The translations under genes were made by a program, and so were the position numbers. The notes under the pieces are model-generated. The model was given only the letters and a program-made list of their open reading frames with translations, had not been told where the DNA came from and searched no databases. Source: CAG-170 sp022779365 (GTDB lineage: Bacteria > Bacillota > Clostridia > Oscillospirales > Oscillospiraceae). Taken from it: a stretch of 30,321 nucleotides of DNA. This document shows, in pieces, positions 1-5,491 of this stretch (positions are counted from its first letter, which is position 1; each line of letters begins with the position of its first letter). The stretch is from NCBI GenBank assembly GCA_022779365.1, contig JALFSI010000022.1, positions 1-30,321 on the forward strand. Reading direction: 5' to 3'.

Positions 1-140
1 TTAAAAAGCTTGAAGAGCTTTTTATAGCGCCAACGGCGCGTCAGATTCTGCATGAGACGGCGCAGCGTGCATTCGCACGATGCGAGTGTGCGTAGCACAC
101 GGGATTCTTGATTCAATATTTTAATCAAGAATCAGTATGA
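1..140. repeat. Composite hairpin repeat block ahead of the pilin genes
   Basis: This stretch has no convincing gene. It holds several hairpins in succession: an AT-rich one at 3-23, GCGCC/GGCGC arms near 28-40, GTGTGC/GCACAC near 87-101, and an 11-base-pair stem at 103-113 with 123-133 around a 9-base loop. Bases 1-37 match, inverted, the DNA at the 3' end of the NUDIX gene (about 12727-12763). Bases 108-140 match, inverted, 9156-9188 with one mismatch. The block ends directly at the ribosome-binding site of the first pilin gene. Whether it carries the operon promoter cannot be decided from the sequence. Confidence 0.6.
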
Positions 141-154
141 GAGGAGGCGCTGCG

Positions 155-826
155 ATGAAGCGGCTCGCGCAAAAACTGCAAGACCGCCGCGGCGCGTCCA
201 TGCTCATGGCGCTGCTGCTGTTTCTGGTTGCGGCGATGGTCAGTGCCGTCATCATCGCGGCGGCGGTCTCCGCGCGCTCGCGCGTGGCATCTGACCGCGC
301 ACAGCAGCAGACGTATCTCACGGTGTCCTCCGCGGCAGAGCTTTTGCGCGGCAGCATCGAGGGCGGCAGCGGCGATTTCCAGACCCGCGAGGTGACGCTG
401 TACTACGATAGAAGCAAGCAGCACGTCTACAGACCCGTCTCCAACACGCGGACGGACGCGACCGGCGACTTCGCCTTTTTGATGAACAACGCCATCAAAC
501 AGCTTTTGCTCACGCCCGACCTCGTTTACCGACGCGCGTTCACGATCAAGGCCAGGCAGGCGGAGGTGTACGAGGACGTTTCGTGCGAGCTGACCCTCTC
601 CTGCCGACCTGAGAGCGAGGACACCACGGCGTATGCGCTCACCGTCTGGTTCACGGGCGGGACTAGCGAGCATCCGTGCCGGATGCGCCTGACGATGAAC
701 GGCACGCAGACATATTCCTCGCTCATGACCAGCTACTACGAGGGAAGTCAGGAGTATTTTCAGGAGGTCGTGACGAGCAGCTTCATCTGGTCGGACGCGG
801 TGCTCGCGCGGGAGGACGGCGTATGA
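155..826 (+). CDS. Type IV pilin-like protein with N-terminal membrane helix (degenerate prepilin signal)
   Basis: A 223-residue protein with a short basic N-terminus (KRLAQKLQDRRG), a hydrophobic helix at about residues 17-40 and a soluble, mostly polar C-terminal domain. This is the layout of a type IV pilin or pseudopilin. The Gly-Ala junction after RRG resembles a prepilin peptidase site, but the Glu normally found at mature position 5 is not there, so processing is uncertain. The start at 155 is preferred over an in-frame ATG at 137 because GAGGAGG lies about 8 bases upstream of 155, and the 137 ATG falls inside a repeat. The stop overlaps the next start (ATGA), and two further genes with prepilin-like leaders follow, which supports a pilus or competence-pseudopilus operon. 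I do not recognise the exact family. Confidence 0.7.
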   Translation: MKRLAQKLQDRRGASMLMALLLFLVAAMVSAVIIAAAVSARSRVASDRAQQQTYLTVSSAAELLRGSIEGGSGDFQTREVTLYYDRSKQHVYRPVSNTRTDATGDFAFLMNNAIKQLLLTPDLVYRRAFTIKARQAEVYEDVSCELTLSCRPESEDTTAYALTVWFTGGTSEHPCRMRLTMNGTQTYSSLMTSYYEGSQEYFQEVVTSSFIWSDAVLAREDGV

Positions 827-1101
827 AAAAACTGCGGATGAGCCGCGGCGAGACGCTGATCGAAACGCTCGCGGCGCTTTTGATCGCGGTACTGGTGCTG
901 CTGTTTCTGGCGAGTGCCATCGTCGGCGCGGCGCGGCTGAACGCCGCGATCCAAAAAACGGACGTGTCGTTCCACTACACCGGCGCAGTCCTTCAGCCCG
1001 ATCCCGTGGAGCTGGAGATCAGCGACGGCTTTACGACTGAGACCGTGACGGCAGACGAATATGTCGATCCGAACGGCTATCACTACTACACGAAACCCTG
1101 A
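823..1101 (+). CDS. Small type IV pseudopilin
   Basis: A 92-residue protein beginning MKKLRMSRG and then ETLIETLAALLIA. Gly9 followed by a hydrophobic helix with Glu14 at mature position +5 fits a class III (prepilin peptidase) signal, although residue +1 is Glu rather than the usual Phe or Met. The helix runs to about residue 36. Only about 55 residues follow, far shorter than a major pilin, so this is probably a minor pseudopilin. It starts in a 4-base ATGA overlap with the upstream gene, implying translational coupling, and is followed 15 bases later by a third pilin-like gene. It could be a GspI- or ComG-type minor component, but this cannot be fixed by eye. Confidence 0.75.
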   Translation: MKKLRMSRGETLIETLAALLIAVLVLLFLASAIVGAARLNAAIQKTDVSFHYTGAVLQPDPVELEISDGFTTETVTADEYVDPNGYHYYTKP

Positions 1102-1116
1102 CAGGAGGTGCGCGGC

Positions 1117-1617
1117 ATGAAACGACGGGCAAACGGCGGCTTTACGCTGGTGGAGCTTTTGTGCGCCATCATCGTTTTGCTTCTGCTCGCGGCGCTGCTG
1201 ACGCTCGGCGTGCGTACCGCCGTGACGGCGTTCGGGCGCTCCATGGCAGCGTCCGAGGCGCAGACGCTCCTCTCCACGCTCCGCACCGGCGTCAGCGACG
1301 AGCTGCGCTATTCCGGGACGGTCAGGCTCGCGGCGGACGGCACGCCCGCCGGCTTCTTCAGCCGGAGCTATGGCGAGGCGGCGTACAGCGGCTTTTCCAG
1401 CGACGAGCGCGGGCACGTCCTGCTCGGCGTAGAAAAGCTCCTCCCCGACCGCTCCTACCCCCACGGTCTGCGCGCCGAGGTAAAGCTGACCGCCTACGAC
1501 GCCGCGACGGGCACATTTACCGTCCAGATCACCGTCTACACCGCGAGCGCCCCCAACCTCGCCCAAACCGAGTTTGAAACCAAACAGCTAAACCCCGCCG
1601 CCATCCTGACGGAATAA
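1117..1617 (+). CDS. Type IV pilin/pseudopilin with canonical GFTLVE leader
   Basis: A 166-residue protein beginning MKRRANG then GFTLVELL, the textbook N-methylation/prepilin cleavage motif: Gly8 is the cleavage residue, Phe9 is mature +1 and Glu13 is +5. A hydrophobic helix reaches about residue 35, followed by a globular domain. The predicted path is insertion in the membrane, cleavage by a PilD/ComC-type peptidase, and assembly in a type IV or competence pseudopilus. ATG 1117 is chosen because AGGAGG lies 8 bases upstream; an in-frame GTG at 1108 overlaps that site. It is the last gene of the operon and is followed directly by a strong terminator. The assembly ATPase and platform genes must lie outside the window, if present. 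Confidence 0.85.
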   Translation: MKRRANGGFTLVELLCAIIVLLLLAALLTLGVRTAVTAFGRSMAASEAQTLLSTLRTGVSDELRYSGTVRLAADGTPAGFFSRSYGEAAYSGFSSDERGHVLLGVEKLLPDRSYPHGLRAEVKLTAYDAATGTFTVQITVYTASAPNLAQTEFETKQLNPAAILTE

Positions 1618-1652
1618 AAACTCCCGCCGCCCAACGGGCGGCGGGAGTTTTT
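1616..1652 (+). terminator. Rho-independent terminator of the pilin operon
   Basis: A perfect 12-base-pair GC stem (CTCCCGCCGCCC / GGGCGGCGGGAG) with a 3-base AAC loop is followed by TTTTT and preceded by AAAAA, so it could work in both directions. It begins next to the stop codon of the last pilin gene. Confidence 0.9.
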
Positions 1653-1688
1653 AGGTAAGAGGGAAGCGTCAGTTGACAAGGGCACGCG

Positions 1689-1803
1689 CCCTTGCCTCTC
1701 CCTTTGGGAGAGGTGTCCGAGCGCAGCGAGGACGGAGAGGGTAAATAATGAAGACCCTCTCAGTCGCCTTCGGCGACAGCTCTCCCAGAGGGAGAGCCAA
1801 GGG
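1689..1803. repeat. 115-base palindromic MITE-like repeat
   Basis: The ends are inverted copies: CCCTTGCCTCTCCC at the left and GGGAGAGCCAAGGG at the right, 13 of 14 complementary. Nested inside are CTCTCCC/GGGAGAG hairpins, GTCCGAGCGCAGCGAGGAC, GAGAGGGT paired with ACCCTCTC across the centre near 1747, and GTCGCCTTCGGCGAC. There is no plausible protein. The symmetry suggests a miniature non-autonomous element or a repeated structured RNA. From memory, similar sequences are common between genes in gut Clostridia. Confidence 0.7.
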
Positions 1804-1839
1804 ACTTGTGCAAACCACAACTGCCGTAAAGGAAACGGC

Positions 1840-1859
1840 GGGCGGGGCAAGCCCCGCCC
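1840..1859. repeat. Short GC-rich hairpin between repeat and nth
   Basis: GGGCGGGGC and GCCCCGCCC form a 9-base-pair stem around two bases. It lies just beyond the 3' end of nth (minus strand) and may act as its transcript end, but there is no clear T-tract on that strand. Confidence 0.45.
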
Positions 1860-1878
1860 CTACGTTACGACGAAAACT

Positions 1879-2514
1879 TTATTCCCCGCAAAAGCTCTTG
1901 CAGAACATCCGCAGCGTGCACTTCTCGCACTGCGGCTTTCTTGCCGTGCAGACCGCCCTGCCGTGGAGGACGATGCGGTGGCAGAAGTCGGACGATTCCT
2001 CCGGCGGGAGGATGGCACGAAGCTGGCGCTCCACCTTTTCCGGCTCTTTGCCTTCGGACAGACCGAGCTTTCCGCAGATGCGGATGCAGTGCGTGTCGCA
2101 CACGACCGAGCCGGGTACGGCGTAGAGATCGCCCAGCAGGAGATTTGCCGTTTTGCGCCCCACGCCCGGCAGGCGCAGCAGCGCGTCCATGCTGTTTGGC
2201 ACGCGCCCGCCGTACTCATCGCGCAGCATCCGGCAGGCAGCCACAATATCGTGCGCCTTCTGGCGGAAAAAGCCGCAGGTGCGCACAAATTCCTCGACCT
2301 CCGAAACGTCCGCGTCCGCGAACGCATCCAGCGTCGGGAAATGCGCAAACAGCGCGGGCGTGACGAGATTCACGCGTGCGTCGGTGCACTGCGCCGACAG
2401 GCGCACGGCGATCATCAGCTCATAATCCTTTTCATATTCCAGCGCGCAGCGCGGGTCGGGATACGCCTGCTTCAGCGCCTCCACAACGCCCTGCACGCGC
2501 TCGGAGATGTCCAT
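1879..2514 (-). CDS. nth: Endonuclease III (DNA glycosylase/AP lyase)
   Basis: A 211-residue protein of the usual Nth length. It removes oxidised pyrimidines and cuts the abasic site in base-excision repair. A helix-hairpin-helix LPGVGRKTAN occupies residues 115-124, with the catalytic lysine at Lys121 and the catalytic aspartate at Asp140 in the CDTH motif. The C-terminal [4Fe-4S] cluster ligands are Cys189, Cys196, Cys199 and Cys205, in exactly the C-x6-C-x2-C-x5-C spacing of the family. The start at 2514 has GAGGCGG upstream and a good promoter at 2544-2572. It is monocistronic and convergent with the pilin operon. Confidence 0.95.
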   Translation of the reverse strand: MDISERVQGVVEALKQAYPDPRCALEYEKDYELMIAVRLSAQCTDARVNLVTPALFAHFPTLDAFADADVSEVEEFVRTCGFFRQKAHDIVAACRMLRDEYGGRVPNSMDALLRLPGVGRKTANLLLGDLYAVPGSVVCDTHCIRICGKLGLSEGKEPEKVERQLRAILPPEESSDFCHRIVLHGRAVCTARKPQCEKCTLRMFCKSFCGE

Positions 2515-2543
2515 AAAACCGCCTCGTTTCGACTATTTTCTAC

Positions 2544-2572
2544 AGCATAGCACACTTTTGCCCCGCGGGCAA
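2544..2572 (-). promoter_or_regulatory. SigA-type promoter of nth
   Basis: Read on the minus strand: TTGCCC, a 17-base spacer, then TATGCT, ending about 30 bases before the nth start. Confidence 0.6.
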
Positions 2573-2628
2573 GCGCCGCGCAAAACAGCTGAAAAACGGT
2601 CGAGCGAACGCCGCCGCGCGGGCTGGAA

Positions 2629-2663
2629 TTGCGACCGCTTTTTTAACCCCTGCGGCGTATACT
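2629..2663 (+). promoter_or_regulatory. Candidate spoIIG promoter with over-long spacer
   Basis: TATACT at 2658-2663 is a good -10, placed 31 bases before the spoIIGA start. The best -35-like hexamer upstream is TTGCGA at 2629-2634, giving a 23-base spacer. The Bacillus subtilis spoIIG promoter is known for a similarly long (22-base) spacer that needs Spo0A. No clean 0A box is visible here; TTTCGAC at 2527-2533 is the nearest match. This is inference, not an established site. Confidence 0.35.
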
Positions 2664-2693
2664 TTGTCCTGCGAGACGAAAGGGGGTGCGGGC

Positions 2694-3536
2694 ATGACGG
2701 TGTACGCCGAGCGCGTGTTCGCGCTCAACGCGGGGCTGAATTTTCTGCTGCTGCTCGGCAGCGCGCGGCTGGCAGGCGCGCCTGCGCCCGTGCGGCGGAT
2801 GCTGCCCGCGGCGGCGCTGGGCGGCGTGTACGCCGTGGCTGCGCTCGTGCCCGCGCTCGGCTTTTTGCAGACGGCGGGGATGAAGGCGGTCACGGCGGCG
2901 GTCATGCTGCTGCTCGCCTTCGGTGCGGAACGGCGGACGCTGCGGCTGGGGCTTTTGTTTCTGGCACTGGCGGCGGCGTTCGCGGGGCTGGTGCTGCTGT
3001 GCACGCAGGTGTTCCGCACGGGACTGGTGCTCGTCGGCGGCAGCGCGTATTATCCTGTGAGCTTTTTCGGGCTCGTGCTCGTCGCGGCGGCGGCGTATCT
3101 CACGGTGCGGCTCGTCTTTTCGCGGCTGTTTCAGCACGGCGGGCGGCAGATCGTGCCGCTGACGGTGCGCCTCGGCGCACGCGAAGTGCCCATCCGCGCC
3201 CTGCGCGACACGGGCAACACGCTCTGCGACCCTATCACGGGCGAGGCTGCGCTGGTCATCGACGCGCAGACGGCGGCGCAGTTACTTCCGCAGGCGGAAC
3301 TCACGGCGGAAACGCTCAGCGCGCCCGCGCAGCTTCTGCCGGAGCTGGCGCGGCAGTACCCGGCACTGCGCTTCCGGCTGATCCCGTACCGCGCCGTGGG
3401 CACGCGCGCGGGGCTGCTGCTCGCGGCGCGCTGCGAGGTCGTGGAGCGATCGGGGCGCGCGCGGCGCGCGCTGGCGGCGTTTTCTCCCACGCCGGTCTCG
3501 GACGGCGGAAACTATCAAGCACTGACAGGAGCGTGA
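2694..3536 (+). CDS. spoIIGA: Sporulation sigma-E factor processing peptidase SpoIIGA
   Basis: A 280-residue membrane-embedded aspartic protease that removes the pro-sequence of sigma-E in the mother cell after asymmetric division, when triggered by SpoIIR. The first ~145 residues are strongly hydrophobic with about five membrane helices. The C-terminal half carries the protease motif RDTGNTL, with catalytic Asp172, as expected of a retropepsin-like half-site that works as a dimer. ATG 2694 is used because AAAGGGGG lies 8 bases upstream; an earlier TTG at 2664 overlaps the presumed promoter. It is slightly shorter than the Bacillus protein (309 residues). The stop is 4 bases before sigE, the classical spoIIG arrangement. 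Confidence 0.93.
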   Translation: MTVYAERVFALNAGLNFLLLLGSARLAGAPAPVRRMLPAAALGGVYAVAALVPALGFLQTAGMKAVTAAVMLLLAFGAERRTLRLGLLFLALAAAFAGLVLLCTQVFRTGLVLVGGSAYYPVSFFGLVLVAAAAYLTVRLVFSRLFQHGGRQIVPLTVRLGAREVPIRALRDTGNTLCDPITGEAALVIDAQTAAQLLPQAELTAETLSAPAQLLPELARQYPALRFRLIPYRAVGTRAGLLLAARCEVVERSGRARRALAAFSPTPVSDGGNYQALTGA

Positions 3537-3540
3537 AAGG

Positions 3541-4248
3541 ATGAACGATACGATTCGGAGGCTGCTGCGGCTGCTGGGCTTTTTGCAGCCGGCAAAGGTC
3601 ATGTACATCGGGGGCAGCGACGTTCTGCCGCCGCCGCTGCGCGCACAGGAGGAGCAGCAGATGCTCGCGCGGCTGGCAGATGGTGACGAGGACGCGCGTC
3701 AGACGCTCATCGAGCGCAATCTGCGGCTGGTCGTGTACATCGCGCGGCGGTTTGAAAACACGGGCATCAACATCGAGGACCTCATCTCCATCGGCACGAT
3801 CGGGCTCATCAAGGCGGTGGGCACATTCCGCGCCGATAAAAATATCAAGCTGGCGACGTATTCCTCGCGCTGCATCGAGAATGAGATTTTGATGCACATC
3901 CGCAAGATCTCGGGGCAGAAAACGGAGGTGTCGCTCGACGAGCCGATCAACACCGACTGGGACGGCAACGAGCTGCTGCTCTCGGACGTGCTGGGCACGG
4001 ACAGCGATACGGTCATGCGCCCGATGGAGGACGACGTGGACAAACAGCTCCTGCGCGACGCGCTCTCGCGCCTGCCGGAGCGCGAACAACAGATCGTGAC
4101 GATGCGCTTCGGGCTCGGCGGGCGAAAGGAAAAGACACAGAAGGAGGTCGCGGAGCTGATGGGCATCTCACAGTCGTATATTTCGCGGCTGGAAAAGCGC
4201 ATCATGCTGCGCCTGCGCCGCGAGATCTCGCGGCAGATATGCACTTGA
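3541..4248 (+). CDS. sigE: RNA polymerase sporulation-specific sigma-E factor (pro-sigma-E)
   Basis: A 235-residue sigma-70 family factor that directs early mother-cell transcription in sporulation. The N-terminal pro-peptide (about residues 1-22, amphipathic and rich in Arg and Leu) leads into MYIGGSDVLPPPL, closely matching the cleavage region of Bacillus pro-sigma-E. Region 2 includes RLVVYIARRFENTG and IEDLISIGTIGLIKAV, and DWDGNELLLSDVLGTD is typical of sigma-E. The region 4 helix-turn-helix is TQKEVAELMGISQSYISRLEKR. It is co-transcribed with spoIIGA, which encodes its activating protease. sigG, which follows in many Clostridia and Bacilli, is absent here; a tRNA-Leu comes next and its -35 overlaps the sigE stop codon. 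Confidence 0.97.
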   Translation: MNDTIRRLLRLLGFLQPAKVMYIGGSDVLPPPLRAQEEQQMLARLADGDEDARQTLIERNLRLVVYIARRFENTGINIEDLISIGTIGLIKAVGTFRADKNIKLATYSSRCIENEILMHIRKISGQKTEVSLDEPINTDWDGNELLLSDVLGTDSDTVMRPMEDDVDKQLLRDALSRLPEREQQIVTMRFGLGGRKEKTQKEVAELMGISQSYISRLEKRIMLRLRREISRQICT

Positions 4249-4273
4249 ATTTTTCCGCCGGATGCTGTATACT
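4245..4273 (+). promoter_or_regulatory. SigA promoter of tRNA-Leu
   Basis: TTGAAT at 4245-4250, a 17-base spacer and TATACT at 4268-4273. The -35 overlaps the sigE stop codon and the tRNA starts 14 bases after the -10, so the tRNA has its own promoter. Confidence 0.8.
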
Positions 4274-4286
4274 AGGTAGCGGCGAT

Positions 4287-4373
4287 GCCGGTGTGATGGA
4301 ATTGGTAGACGTAGTGGACTCAAAATCCACCGCCAGCGATGGCGTACCGGTTCGAGTCCGGTCACCGGCACCA
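4287..4373 (+). tRNA. tRNA-Leu (anticodon CAA)
   Basis: The acceptor arms GCCGGTG and CACCGGC pair perfectly, followed by discriminator A and an encoded CCA. The D-loop region contains TGGAATTGGTAGAC. The anticodon stem GTGGA/TCCAC encloses CTCAAAA, giving anticodon CAA (reads UUG). A long class II variable arm (CGCC/GGCG) and the T-loop GGTTCGAGTCC complete it. The 87-base length fits a leucine tRNA. Confidence 0.97.
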
Positions 4374-4377
4374 CTCA

Positions 4378-4441
4378 GAAATGACCTTTGTATGTCAGGC
4401 AGCCGCGCAGGGCGCGCCCGCCTCGACAGCAAAGGTCTTTC
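4378..4441 (+). terminator. Long hairpin ending the tRNA-Leu transcript
   Basis: GAAA-GACCTTTG pairs with CAAAGGTC-TTTC (one bulged T), with further internal pairing (TGTC/GACA, GGC/GCC) and then TTTC. It starts 4 bases after the tRNA 3' end and is a plausible terminator or processing signal. Confidence 0.6.
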
Positions 4442-4447
4442 TTCGTT

Positions 4448-4619
4448 CAAGCCCGCAATCGCTTCGCTGGATTGCGGGCTTGGTTTTTGCCTCTCTGCAA
4501 AGTCCGCTTTGCTCCGACGTTCTTTTATTCCTGCGGAACAAAAGAACGTCATCCGCACGCTCCCTTGCTCCTCCTCCCAAAATCGCAATCGCTGACGCTG
4601 GATTGCGATTTTGTTTTTT
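4448..4619. repeat. Array of consecutive hairpins in a gene-free region
   Basis: There is no gene in 4374-4872. This part holds three strong hairpins: 4448-4482 (13-base-pair stem, then GTTTTT), 4516-4550 (16-base-pair stem with one mismatch and a 3-base loop) and 4578-4613 (13-base-pair stem, then TTTTTT). The first and last share the inner stem GCAATC/GATTGC and a GCT-CTG type loop, while the outer stem bases differ in a paired way (CAAGCCC/GGGCTTG against CAAAATC/GATTTTG). That is compensatory change. A smaller GCAAAG/CTTTGC stem lies at 4497-4512. Confidence 0.65.
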
Positions 4620-4696
4620 CTGGTTTGGCAGTTGGTGCATAGTGTGTATATGAAGCAAAATTGGCAACCTTCGACAGAAGGCTGCCGATTTACTTA

Positions 4697-4760
4697 TTCA
4701 CTATTCACTAAAAACGGCACAGCCGATTTTGAAAAGTAACAGGTAATAGTGAATCGTGAA
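4697..4760. repeat. Inverted repeat of the TATTCACTATTCAC type
   Basis: TTCACTATTCACTA at 4697-4710 is complementary at 13 of 14 positions to TAGTGAATCGTGAA at 4747-4760, enclosing 36 bases. A second imperfect hairpin (GGCAACCTTC / GAAGGCTGCC) lies just before it at about 4662-4687. No protein is encoded. Confidence 0.55.
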
Positions 4761-4770
4761 GAAGTGATGT

Positions 4771-4792
4771 GCCGCTGACGCGGCGTTTTTTT
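4771..4792 (+). terminator. Short hairpin with long T-tract
   Basis: GCCGC-TGAC-GCGGC is followed by GTTTTTTT. It ends the gene-free hairpin region just upstream of the XRE/zinc-ribbon gene promoter. Confidence 0.6.
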
Positions 4793-4822
4793 ATAAAACC
4801 GCCCGGCGCAACTGCGTGTTGC

Positions 4823-4851
4823 TTGTTTCGCGGCGCGGGGTGTGGTAAACT
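4823..4851 (+). promoter_or_regulatory. Candidate promoter of the XRE/zinc-ribbon gene
   Basis: TTGTTT, a 17-base spacer and TAAACT, ending 21 bases before the start codon. The match to consensus is moderate. Confidence 0.4.
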
Positions 4852-4872
4852 TTGCATGAGGAGTTGATGGAC

Positions 4873-5313
4873 ATGGAAACGAAGGATATTTTGCTCAAGC
4901 TCAGAACCCAGAAGGGGCTTTCGCAGGAGGAGGTCGCCGAGCGCGTCTTTGTGACGCGGCAGGCGGTCTCGCGCTGGGAGACCGGCGAAACGACGCCGAA
5001 TACCGAGACGCTGAAGCTGCTCTCGCAGCTTTTTGACGTTTCGATCAACACACTGCTGGGCACGCCGCGCCAGCTCATCTGTCAGTGCTGCGGGATGCCG
5101 TTGGAGGATGCCATCCTCAGCCGCGAGCCGGACGGCTCACTCAACGAGGACTACTGCCAGTGGTGCTACGCGGGTGGTACGTTCCAATACACCAGCATGG
5201 AGCAGCTCATCGACTTCTGCGTGGAGCATATGTCGAGCGAAGCGTGGACCCGAGAGCAGGTCCGCGCGCACATGGAAGCCGTTGTGCCGGGGCTGAAGCA
5301 CTGGCAGAAATAA
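4873..5313 (+). CDS. XRE-family regulator fused to a zinc-ribbon domain
   Basis: A 146-residue protein in two parts. Residues 6-60 are an XRE helix-turn-helix (LSQEEVAERVFVTRQAVSRWETG is the recognition core). Residues 68-120 are a zinc-ribbon module with Cys70, Cys72, Cys73, Cys95 and Cys98, in the CQCCGMPL...DYCQWCY pattern I recognise from the 'putative zinc ribbon' family (PF12674). ATG 4873 is favoured because GAGGAG ends 9 bases upstream; ATG 4867 is only 3 bases from it. It probably binds DNA and may sense metal or redox state through the cysteines. It lies directly upstream of azlCD in the same direction, but an intervening hairpin and a separate promoter suggest it is its own transcript. 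A regulatory link to azlCD is only inference. Confidence 0.85.
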   Translation: METKDILLKLRTQKGLSQEEVAERVFVTRQAVSRWETGETTPNTETLKLLSQLFDVSINTLLGTPRQLICQCCGMPLEDAILSREPDGSLNEDYCQWCYAGGTFQYTSMEQLIDFCVEHMSSEAWTREQVRAHMEAVVPGLKHWQK

Positions 5314-5323
5314 CGCAGAAAAC

Positions 5324-5357
5324 AGCCCCCGGCGATGCGCCTGCACCGCCGGGGGCT
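5324..5357 (+). terminator. GC-rich hairpin after the XRE/zinc-ribbon gene
   Basis: AGCCCCCGGCG pairs with CGCCGGGGGCT around 12 bases, followed by TCTCTATTC. The U-tract is weak, so termination may be partial. Confidence 0.6.
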
Positions 5358-5418
5358 TCTCTATTCATTCTCTACGAAAAATCGGATCTTCAGCAGGAGT
5401 TTTTGGAAAAGCAGCCAT

Positions 5419-5447
5419 TTGACAAACAAATTTCGCAGCGTTATAAT
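5419..5447 (+). promoter_or_regulatory. Consensus SigA promoter of azlCD
   Basis: TTGACA at 5419-5424, a 17-base spacer and TATAAT at 5442-5447: a perfect consensus promoter 45 bases upstream of azlC. Confidence 0.9.
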
Positions 5448-5458
5448 CCTGCCAGAAT

Positions 5459-5474
5459 AGCGTCAGCTGACGCT
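5459..5474. promoter_or_regulatory. 16-base perfect palindrome at the azlCD transcription start (candidate operator)
   Basis: AGCGTCAGCTGACGCT is perfectly palindromic and lies 12-27 bases after the -10 box, between the expected transcription start and the ribosome-binding site (AGGAG at 5480-5484). The position suits a repressor site on an otherwise maximal promoter. The binding protein is unknown. Confidence 0.5.
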
Positions 5475-5491
5475 GCGAAAAGGAGTTCCGT

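Noticed and set aside
2507..3544. 345-residue plus-strand frame overlapping spoIIGA
   Set aside because: Extreme Arg/Ala/Gly composition and no ribosome-binding site; spoIIGA in another frame has the protease motif and membrane helices.
4287..4800. tRNA-Leu as the attachment site of an integrated element
   Set aside because: No integrase and no repeated tRNA 3' end are visible; the DNA after it is only hairpins and then ordinary genes.
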